Assembly: GCA_023259065.1 (NCBI GenBank)
Contig: JAHFQY010000009.1
Span: 1-64,000, forward strand
Reading direction: 5' to 3'
Source: Nitrosomonadales bacterium
GTDB lineage: Bacteria > Pseudomonadota > Gammaproteobacteria > Burkholderiales > Gallionellaceae
Length of the DNA: 64,000 bases
Of this stretch, positions 29,028 through 36,294 are shown piece after piece. Under the pieces are notes generated by a model, which was not told the origin of the DNA, searched no databases, and saw only the letters and a list, made by a program, of their open reading frames with translations. Each line of letters begins with the position of its first letter. The stretch's first letter is position 1. A program made the position numbers and the translations under genes.

Positions 29028-29348
29028 ATGGATATTCAAGAAGTAATCAAGCAGCAGGTCACTAGCCACCCGGTGGTTGTGTATATGAAAGGCACGCCAC
29101 AATTTCCGCAGTGCGGTTTTTCCGGCAATGTCATCCGCATCCTGAATTCGCTGGGTGTCAAAGACATTTTCAGCGTCAACATCCTGCAGGATGACGAAAT
29201 CCGCAAGGGCATCATCGAATACGCAAACTGGCCTACCGTGCCCCAGGTTTACATCGGCGGTGAATTTATCGGCGGCTCCGACATCACCACCGAGATGTAC
29301 CAGAGTGGCGAGTTGAAGGAAATGTTGAGCAAACTCGGCAGCAAGTAA
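29028..29348 (+). CDS. grxD: Monothiol glutaredoxin (Grx4 type)
   Basis: The 106-residue protein has the monothiol CGFS active site in FPQCGFSGNV, and the WPTVPQVYIGGEFIGGSDI loop that binds glutathione. Dimers hold a [2Fe-2S] cluster and pass it on in iron-sulfur assembly. ATG at 29028 follows GGAGA; an earlier in-frame ATG at 28956 would overlap prmC and adds 24 residues unlike the family. A 13-bp hairpin follows. Confidence 0.94.
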   Translation: MDIQEVIKQQVTSHPVVVYMKGTPQFPQCGFSGNVIRILNSLGVKDIFSVNILQDDEIRKGIIEYANWPTVPQVYIGGEFIGGSDITTEMYQSGELKEMLSKLGSK

Positions 29349-29371
29349 GTTCTGAAGAAAGATGCAAATGC

Positions 29372-29401
29372 AAACGGCCTAGATAATTATCTAGGCCGTT
29401 T
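29372..29401. terminator. Hairpin after grxD
   Basis: AAACGGCCTAGAT and ATCTAGGCCGTTT are perfect 13-bp inverted repeats with an AATT loop. There is no long T-run beyond TTT, so termination is likely but not certain. Confidence 0.65.
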
Positions 29402-29429
29402 GGCTTATATGTTTAAGGATGTAGAGTCA

Positions 29430-29522
29430 CTACAATACGAGCCGAGTGTTAGAAAACAGGTGTAAGCCTCTTTTTATACTCTCCTCCAACTCTGGGCAGC
29501 CGCAAGGTTGCCCGTTTTTTTT
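29430..29522 (+). ncRNA. Candidate small RNA between grxD and argH
   Basis: No gene lies in 29402-29542. A plus-strand terminator ends it (29494-29522: 8-bp stem, GCAA tetraloop, then T8), although grxD already has its own hairpin 90 bases earlier. CTCTCCTCC near 29480 is complementary to ribosome-binding sites. TACAAT near 29433 could be a -10 box, but the -35 is poor. A transcript of about 80 bases is an inference. Confidence 0.3.
29494..29522 (+). terminator. Strong plus-strand terminator before argH
   Basis: GGGCAGCC (29494-29501) and GGTTGCCC (29506-29513) close on a GCAA tetraloop, with one G-T pair, and are followed by G and T8. argH is on the other strand, so this terminator serves either read-through from grxD or a separate short transcript. 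Confidence 0.85.
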
Positions 29523-29542
29523 GCCCGTTTTCAGAATTTCGC

Positions 29543-30934
29543 TCAGCCCGCCAGGGCTTTCCTGGCGCGAGCAATTGCCGCTTCCACCTGCTTGGGCGCG
29601 GTGCCACCGGTATGATTGCGTGCGGCCAGCGAGCCCTCCAGCGTCAGCACCGCAAAGATGTCGTCCTCTATCAGCGTGGAGAACTGCTTCAGCTCCTCCA
29701 GCTTCAGCTCGGCCAGGTCGCAGCCGCGCTGCTCGGCAAAGCGCACCGCCAGGGCAACCGCCTCATGCGCATCACGGAACGGAAGGCCCTTCTTGGCCAG
29801 GTAGTCGGCCAGGTCGGTGGCGGTGGCGTAACCCTGCAGCGCGGCGCGGCGCATGGCTTCCGGCTTGACGGTGATGCCGCCCATCATGTCGGCGTAGATG
29901 CGCAGGGTCTGAGTCAGCGTGTCCACAGTGTCGAACAGCGGCTCCTTGTCTTCCTGGTTGTCCTTGTTGTAAGCCAGCGGCTGGCCTTTCATCAGGGTCA
30001 GCAGTGACACCAGGTTACCGTTCACGCGGCCAGTCTTGCCGCGCACCAGCTCGGGCACGTCGGGATTTTTCTTCTGCGGCATGATGGATGAGCCGGTGCA
30101 GAAGCGGTCGGCAATGTCGATAAAGCCGAAACGCGGACTCATCCACAGAATCAGCTCTTCCGACAGGCGCGACAGGTGCGTCATGATCAGGGCGGCGCAG
30201 GCGGAAAATTCAATGGCGAAGTCGCGGTCGGAAACCGCATCCAGCGAGTTCTCGCACACACCGTCAAAGCCCAGCAGCTCGGCTACATATTCGCGCTTGA
30301 TGGGGTAGCTGGTGCCGGCCAGGGCTGCGGCCCCCAGCGGCAGGCGGTTCACCCGCTTGCGGCAGTCGGCCAGGCGCGCGGCATCGCGCTGGCACATCTC
30401 GAAATACGCCATCAGGTGGTGGGCAAAGCTCACCGGCTGCGCCACCTGCAAATGGGTAAAGCCAGGCATGATGGTGTGGGTGTGCTGGCCGGCCAAGTCC
30501 AGCAGTGAGGTCTGCAGGGCGCGCACCAGCAAAATCAGCTCGTCGATGGCGTGGCGCAGATACAGGCGCACATCGGTGGCTACCTGGTCATTGCGCGAAC
30601 GCCCGGTATGCAAACGCTTGCCGGCATCGCCCACCAGCGTGGTGAGGCGCTTCTCGATGTTCAGGTGCACGTCTTCCAGGTCGAGCAGCCACTCAAATTG
30701 GCCGCTGAGGATTTCATTCTCGATCTGCGCCATGCCGCGCTTAATGTCGCTCAAGTCCTGCGTGCCTATGATGTTGCAGGCGGCCAGCATCTGCGCGTGG
30801 GCGAGCGAGCCCTGAATGTCAAACAGCGCCAGGCGCTGGTCAAACTCCACCGAAGCGGTATAGCGCTTCACCAATTCTGCCACTGGTTCGTTAAATCTGC
30901 CCGACCAGGTTTGATTGTCTTGCATCGTTGCCAT
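29543..30934 (-). CDS. argH: Argininosuccinate lyase
   Basis: The 463-residue enzyme splits argininosuccinate into arginine and fumarate, the last step of arginine synthesis. It has [20 protein letters not shown] at the start, the signature [16 protein letters not shown] near residue 285, and [19 protein letters not shown] near residue 108. It is divergent from the histidine kinase gene, only 35 bp away, so their promoters must overlap. The argH/algZ/algR neighbourhood is also found in pseudomonads. Confidence 0.97.
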   Translation of the reverse strand: MATMQDNQTWSGRFNEPVAELVKRYTASVEFDQRLALFDIQGSLAHAQMLAACNIIGTQDLSDIKRGMAQIENEILSGQFEWLLDLEDVHLNIEKRLTTLVGDAGKRLHTGRSRNDQVATDVRLYLRHAIDELILLVRALQTSLLDLAGQHTHTIMPGFTHLQVAQPVSFAHHLMAYFEMCQRDAARLADCRKRVNRLPLGAAALAGTSYPIKREYVAELLGFDGVCENSLDAVSDRDFAIEFSACAALIMTHLSRLSEELILWMSPRFGFIDIADRFCTGSSIMPQKKNPDVPELVRGKTGRVNGNLVSLLTLMKGQPLAYNKDNQEDKEPLFDTVDTLTQTLRIYADMMGGITVKPEAMRRAALQGYATATDLADYLAKKGLPFRDAHEAVALAVRFAEQRGCDLAELKLEELKQFSTLIEDDIFAVLTLEGSLAARNHTGGTAPKQVEAAIARARKALAG

Positions 30935-30969
30935 GTCTTGTCCAGAATGTGCGGCACATAGGGGGTGCC

Positions 30970-32007
30970 ATGCCTAAGGTGCAAAGTATAAATCAAAATC
31001 TACTCGCCGATGCGTTGCCCAACTTCCGCAACCTCGGTGCAACCCTGCGCATCGTGCTGCTGGTGAATGCTGCCGTGCTGCTTGCCAGCCTCGCCCAGGC
31101 GTACTCATGGCAGGATGCGGCACAGCGATTTATCGACAACTCGGCATTTTTCCAGCCGGTGTTGCTGTCCTGTTTACTATTGCTGTTTGCGCTCAATCCA
31201 CTGCTGGCACGGCTGAATTACTGGCAGGGAGCCATTGTCGTGATATGCCTGGCGGCGCTGGCTGCGGTGGCGATATTTTTGCTGGGGGGCGAGCTGTATG
31301 CCTCGGCCATGGACAAGGGTGATTTCCACGCCTGGCGCAATGGCTTGCTGAGTGCCGCCTGTGCGACGGTGCTGCTGGCTTACTTCAAGTTGCGCGCACA
31401 GGCGCTGTCGCCGGCCTTGCACAACGCCAGGCTGCAGGCGCTGCAGGCGCGCATCCGCCCGCACTTCCTGTTCAACAGCATCAATGCCGTGCTGAGCATA
31501 GTGCGCGCCGAGCCGGCGCGCGCGGAGACCGCGCTGGAAGATATGTCCGACCTGTTTCGCATGGCCATGGCCGACAACCAGTACATGGTTCCGCTACAGC
31601 AGGAAGTCGAGCTGTCACGCCAATATCTGGCGCTGGAACAATTGCGCCTGGGCGAGCGCCTGAGCGTGAACTGGCATATTGATCCCGCACTGAGCGCTGC
31701 GCTGATCCCGCCGCTGATGATGCAACCCCTGCTGGAGAATGCCGTGTATCACGGCATCGAGCCACTGGAGCAGGGCGGCGCAATCGACATCACCCTGCAA
31801 CGCAGCGGCAAGGAATTGCACATTGATGTGCGCAACCCCAGTGGTGCACAAGGCAAACACCACAATGGCAACAAGATGGCGCTGGAAAATATACGCGAGC
31901 GCCTGGCCTTGCAATTTGATGTCGAGGCGCAATACGCGGTGGAAAGCGGTGGCGGCTTTTACCATGTGCATATTCAAATGCCCTATGTAAGCGAGGAAGA
32001 AAAATGA
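30970..32007 (+). CDS. algZ: Sensor histidine kinase, LytS/AlgZ type
   Basis: The 345-residue protein has about four N-terminal membrane segments (residues 20-150), then the LytS-type phosphoacceptor box [17 protein letters not shown] with its His near residue 165, and a short ATPase domain with [14 protein letters not shown]. It pairs with the LytTR regulator that overlaps it by 4 bp. In Pseudomonas the AlgZ/AlgR pair lies between argH and hemC and controls alginate and twitching. The same neighbours here suggest orthology, but not the same regulon. Confidence 0.85.
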   Translation: MPKVQSINQNLLADALPNFRNLGATLRIVLLVNAAVLLASLAQAYSWQDAAQRFIDNSAFFQPVLLSCLLLLFALNPLLARLNYWQGAIVVICLAALAAVAIFLLGGELYASAMDKGDFHAWRNGLLSAACATVLLAYFKLRAQALSPALHNARLQALQARIRPHFLFNSINAVLSIVRAEPARAETALEDMSDLFRMAMADNQYMVPLQQEVELSRQYLALEQLRLGERLSVNWHIDPALSAALIPPLMMQPLLENAVYHGIEPLEQGGAIDITLQRSGKELHIDVRNPSGAQGKHHNGNKMALENIRERLALQFDVEAQYAVESGGGFYHVHIQMPYVSEEEK

Positions 32008-32768
32008 GCAGCGTAGACCTCCCCCTTGCCGTGTTTGTCGTGGACGACGAAGCGCCTGCGCGCAACCGCCTGAAGGACTTGCTGGGCGACTGTGCCGCGC
32101 AGTTGCCGCTGGAGTTTGTGGGGGAAGCCGGCAATGGCCGCGAGGCGCTGGACAAGCTGGCGGAGATACACGCCGATGTGGTGCTGCTGGATATACGCAT
32201 GCCGCAGATGGACGGGCTGGAGCTGGCGCAGCATCTCAACAAACTGGACAAGCCACCGGTGATTGTTTTCACCACCGCTTTCGACAGCTATGCGATCCAG
32301 GCCTTCGAGCAGCGCGCGATTGATTACCTGCTCAAGCCCATACGTTTGGGGCGATTGTTTGAGGCGCTGACCCGTGCGCGTGCCGCGGTGCCGGTGAAAA
32401 GCGAGGTGCTGCAGGAGCTTACGCCGGAGCCGCGCAAGAATCTTTCCATCCACGAGCGCGGCAAGATCCACCTTATTCCCATCGAACAGGTGCTGTTCCT
32501 GCGCGCCGAGCTGAAGTACATCACCGTGCGCACGGCGGAGCGCGAATACCTGATCGAGGAACCCCTCAGCGCACTGGAAAAGGAATTTGCCGCGCGCATG
32601 ATACGCATACACCGCAACTGCCTGGTGGCGAAAAGCGCCATTCAGGGATTTGAAAAGGTGGCGGAAGAAAGCGGCGGGGAAAGCCACTGGACCGTGAAAC
32701 TCAAGGGGCTGGAGGAAAGGCTGCCGATCAGCCGCCGGCAGCAGTTCATTGTGAAAGAGTTTGGCTAG
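32004..32768 (+). CDS. algR: Response regulator, receiver plus LytTR DNA-binding domain
   Basis: The 254-residue regulator has a receiver domain (phospho-Asp in DVVLLDIRMPQMDGLEL; Lys in DYLLKPIRLGR) and a C-terminal LytTR domain (about residues 145-250) with HERGKIHLIPIEQVLF, RIHRNCLVAKSAI and LPISRRQQFIVKEF. It overlaps the kinase gene by 4 bp. It is followed by a family 1 palindromic repeat and a convergent gene. Confidence 0.88.
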   Translation: MSSVDLPLAVFVVDDEAPARNRLKDLLGDCAAQLPLEFVGEAGNGREALDKLAEIHADVVLLDIRMPQMDGLELAQHLNKLDKPPVIVFTTAFDSYAIQAFEQRAIDYLLKPIRLGRLFEALTRARAAVPVKSEVLQELTPEPRKNLSIHERGKIHLIPIEQVLFLRAELKYITVRTAEREYLIEEPLSALEKEFAARMIRIHRNCLVAKSAIQGFEKVAEESGGESHWTVKLKGLEERLPISRRQQFIVKEFG

Positions 32769-32794
32769 CCCCGCATCATCCAAAAAACAGTAGT

Positions 32795-32947
32795 TGTCCG
32801 CAGATTACCTCGAAGAGGTTCTTGTGCCCTGCGGGTACTCGGATTAACGCCGATTAAGCATCGTGTTACTTTCACAGTACAACTCACCAAAGTGGTGAGC
32901 ATGAATCTTCAGCTTTTAAATCAATTTAATCTGCGTAATCTGCGGAT
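32795..32947. repeat. Dispersed palindromic repeat, family 1, copy C, interrupted
   Basis: GTCCGCAGATTAC (about 32796-32808) and AATCTGCGTAATCTGCGGAT (about 32928-32947) are the outer arms. Compared with copy D, the left arm is broken by about 30 extra bases (32809-32838, beginning CTCGAAGAGGTTC), after which the repeat resumes with GGATTAACGCCGATTA. A small inner hairpin, CTCACC/GGTGAG, is also present. Confidence 0.75.
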
Positions 32948-32985
32948 AGCACTGCTTTTTCCAGGATCACCGCTGATGCGGGGCT

Positions 32986-35900
32986 TTACTGTTTCTTCAG
33001 CAAGGCCGCAAATTCAAGCGCCGGCACTGGCCTGGAGTACAGGTATCCCTGCATGACATCGCAGCCGTTTTGCTCCAGGAATGCCTGCTGCGCCGCAGTT
33101 TCCACCCCTTCGGCCACCACGGCAAGGTCCAGGTTTCGGGCGAGCTGGATAATGGACAAGGGTATGGCCGTCACCGACAAGCGTTCTTTGGCGGCCAGCG
33201 CATCGCTGATTTCCATGATGAAGGTGCGGTCGATCTTCAGTTCGTCTATGGGCAGGCGGCGCAAGTAGCTCAGGCTGGAATAGCCCGTGCCAAAATCATC
33301 AATCGACACCTTGAAGCCGTGCTTGCGCAACTCAAGCAGGTTGGCCATCGTGGCCTCCGAGTCGTTCATGACCACGCCTTCCGTCAACTCAATTTGAAAC
33401 ATTGCTGCATCCAGCTGGTGGGCCTTGAGTTGCTCCAGCAGGGTTGCTATGACTTTGCCGCGCTGGAAATGGCGCGGTGAAATATTGATGGCGATGGGCA
33501 CCAGCGGGGCTTTGTTGAGCTTCCAGTCGGCCACCTGCTTGAATACCGTGGCGATGACCCACTCGCCAATATTCACGATAAAGCCGGTTTCTTCCGCTAT
33601 CGGGATAAACTCCACGGGCGAAACATTGCCCAGAGTCGGGCTGCTCCAGCGTATCAGTGCCTCAGCGCCCACGATACTTTTTTTCGAGAGCGAGTATTTG
33701 GGCTGGTACACCATGGAGAACTCGTCATTGATCAAGCCCGAGCGCATGCCCTGCTGGATGGCGAGCAGGTGCTGGCCGCGGTCGTCGTGCCGGGCGTCAA
33801 AGAAGCAGTAATGGTTGCGCCCGCTCTCTTTGGCTGCATTCAGGGCGCTTTCGGCATATTTGACCAGGCTCTCGGCATCCCCGCCATCGCCGGGATAAAA
33901 GCTGATGCCTATGCTGATACCCACTTGCAAATCCATGCCCGCAATATGACGCGAAACGTTAACAGCCCCGATGATTTTGCTGGCAACCCTTTCGACCATC
34001 TCGCGCGAACCGGCGTTGGGTAGGAGGATGGCAAAGCCGTCGCCCCCCAGGCGGCACACGGTATCGGTGGTGCGCACGCAATCTACCAGGGTGCTGGCCA
34101 GGGCGCATAGCAACTCGTCCCCCGCGCTATAACCCAGGGAATCGTTTATGGTCTTGAAATGATCAATATCCAGATACATCACGGCCAGGGATGCACTCTC
34201 ACGCTGTGCCAGCAACACGCCCTGGCGCATGCGATCCATGAACAGCACGCGATTGGGCAGGTTGGTGAGGCTGTCGTGCTGTGCCAGGTGGCGTATTTTG
34301 GCATCCGCCGTATTGCGCTCGGTTACATCGGCAAAAACCGAGACAAAATGTATCACTTCGTTGTTTGCATTCTTGACGGCACTGATGGTGATCCACTCCA
34401 GAAATAGTTCGCCACTCTTGCGCCGGTTCAGGATCTCACCAGACCAGGAGCCGGTTTCATTGATGGATGCCCACATGGTCTTGTAGAAAGCGGCATCATG
34501 CTTGCCCGAGCTGAGTAGCCTGGGGTTGCGCCCCAGCACCTCGTCCACGGCATAGCCGGTAATGTTGCAGAACGCGGGATTGACTGCGATGATTTCGCGC
34601 TCCTTGCTGGTAATGGTGATGGCCAATGGCGTGTTGAGGAATACCGAGGCGGAGAGGTTGACGTCAAAGTTGCTGTCAAATTGATTGACGCTTTCAACCA
34701 GCGCCTTGCGCAGCCTGTTCATGTCTACTGGCTTGAGCAGGAACTTGGTCACATTAAGGTCGAGCATGGCCTCAACTCTTTCGGCTTCCATGGAGCCGCT
34801 GATCAGGATGATGGGCACATCTTTATCCAGGGCGCGTATGGCTTTCGTCATGGACACGCCGGACATAATGGGCATGCGTACGTCGGAGATAACCAGTTGC
34901 GGGCGCAGCTCGATGAATTTCTTAAGCCCCTCGTCGCCATCCCGCGCGGTATGTAATACCCCGACACGCCGGTTAAGGTAGCGCGACATATATTCAAACG
35001 AGTCGTCATCATCCTCGACCAGAAGTACGCTCATCTTTTTCAGCCTGGCATCATCCAGGTCGTGGCTGTTTTCCGCAGGGGGCTGCGGGTTTGCAGGGGG
35101 AGATTGCAGAGGGGCGGTATGGCCGGGTTTGTCCTGGAATTTAATTTCCAGCAGGGTGAGATCGTCGTAGCGCTTGTGTGCGGTGATTTCATTTACCTGC
35201 GTCTCAAGCCGGCCAAACAGCTCTGCGGGCGCGCTCTGGCTGAATACTTCCTTCAGCTCGAAATCCAGGGAATGCTCATGGTTCAGCGTGTCGGTCAGGC
35301 CATCGGTGAAGACGTAAAGGCGGGCAGGTTGCTGGTATTCGTAGCGCTGCACATCGGCATCGAAATCGTCCACGTCCACCATGCCCAGTGCAAATGAGTT
35401 GGAGCCGAACTCCTGCAGCAATTCACCGTCCTGGTTCAGCAAAATCGCATCGGGGTTGCCGCAGTTGAGCACTTCGATAAAACCCTGGCGGTAATTCATG
35501 CGCACCAGAGTGGCTGCCAAAAAATGATCAACAAGGTGCTGGTCATGCAGGGAACGGTTGATTTTATCGGCAATGGTCAGCAATGAAAAACCCTGGCGCA
35601 CCTGTTCCCTGAAAATATGTGGAACCTGTAACGCGGGCAGCACGGCTGAGGCGCCGTGCCCGCTGCCATCGGCAATAATGCCGTAAAGCGTGTCGCCAAA
35701 ATACTCTATGCAGAAAAAGTCGCCGCTGACATCATTCATCGGGATGTATAAATGGCGCACGCAGGGGAGCTCACTCTGGCGGTCTATCTTCATGGTGCGT
35801 GCAACATACGACTGTATTTTTTCCGCCTCATGCGCGGACGCGCTGATGGCTGCTCCCATCTTTTCCAGTCTGGATTCCAGTTGGCGCTTCTTTTCGATCA

Positions 35901-36294
35901 GATTGGCAACTGACGCAATCGTCTCCATCAGCTTGTTGGGGTCGACCGGTTTCAGGATGTATTTCACCGCCCCGAAATTGATGGACTCCATTAGCAGCTC
36001 CGCCTCGTTGTGTGCGGTGGCGATAATGATGTAGGCATCCGGGTCGATGGCATGTATGGCACGGCTCATCTCCATGCCGTCCATTTCGGGCATGCGCACG
36101 TCCGAAATGACCAGCTGGGGGCGATGCTGCCTAAACAGTTCCAGACCGGTCTTGCCGTTGCTGGCGCAGATGACAGCCAGCCCCTGGCGCACCAGGAAAT
36201 GCTGCATGACATCAAGCGTCAACGGGTCGTCTTCAACGTAGAGCACACGCAGGCCGGAAAAACTGGCATTCATTTCCTTGTTGTTATCGCTCAA
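32986..36294 (-). CDS. REC-PP2C(SpoIIE)-REC-PAS-GGDEF-EAL signalling protein
   Basis: The 1102-residue cytoplasmic protein chains two output systems. Receiver 1 (about 12-130) has its Asp in QLVISDVRMPEMDG; next is a SpoIIE-like phosphatase (about 175-395) with IIADGSGHG and VFTDGLTD metal-binding Asps; then receiver 2 (about 425-545, QLVISDVRMPIMSG), a PAS domain (about 560-670), a GGDEF domain and an EAL domain to the end. The cyclase signature reads GGDGF, so synthesis of c-di-GMP is doubtful. The EAL domain is intact (EALIRW, ELTEG, DDFGTGYSS, EGVET). Its start overlaps the sensor kinase stop by 4 bp. Confidence 0.9.
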   Translation of the reverse strand: MSDNNKEMNASFSGLRVLYVEDDPLTLDVMQHFLVRQGLAVICASNGKTGLELFRQHRPQLVISDVRMPEMDGMEMSRAIHAIDPDAYIIIATAHNEAELLMESINFGAVKYILKPVDPNKLMETIASVANLIEKKRQLESRLEKMGAAISASAHEAEKIQSYVARTMKIDRQSELPCVRHLYIPMNDVSGDFFCIEYFGDTLYGIIADGSGHGASAVLPALQVPHIFREQVRQGFSLLTIADKINRSLHDQHLVDHFLAATLVRMNYRQGFIEVLNCGNPDAILLNQDGELLQEFGSNSFALGMVDVDDFDADVQRYEYQQPARLYVFTDGLTDTLNHEHSLDFELKEVFSQSAPAELFGRLETQVNEITAHKRYDDLTLLEIKFQDKPGHTAPLQSPPANPQPPAENSHDLDDARLKKMSVLLVEDDDDSFEYMSRYLNRRVGVLHTARDGDEGLKKFIELRPQLVISDVRMPIMSGVSMTKAIRALDKDVPIILISGSMEAERVEAMLDLNVTKFLLKPVDMNRLRKALVESVNQFDSNFDVNLSASVFLNTPLAITITSKEREIIAVNPAFCNITGYAVDEVLGRNPRLLSSGKHDAAFYKTMWASINETGSWSGEILNRRKSGELFLEWITISAVKNANNEVIHFVSVFADVTERNTADAKIRHLAQHDSLTNLPNRVLFMDRMRQGVLLAQRESASLAVMYLDIDHFKTINDSLGYSAGDELLCALASTLVDCVRTTDTVCRLGGDGFAILLPNAGSREMVERVASKIIGAVNVSRHIAGMDLQVGISIGISFYPGDGGDAESLVKYAESALNAAKESGRNHYCFFDARHDDRGQHLLAIQQGMRSGLINDEFSMVYQPKYSLSKKSIVGAEALIRWSSPTLGNVSPVEFIPIAEETGFIVNIGEWVIATVFKQVADWKLNKAPLVPIAINISPRHFQRGKVIATLLEQLKAHQLDAAMFQIELTEGVVMNDSEATMANLLELRKHGFKVSIDDFGTGYSSLSYLRRLPIDELKIDRTFIMEISDALAAKERLSVTAIPLSIIQLARNLDLAVVAEGVETAAQQAFLEQNGCDVMQGYLYSRPVPALEFAALLKKQ

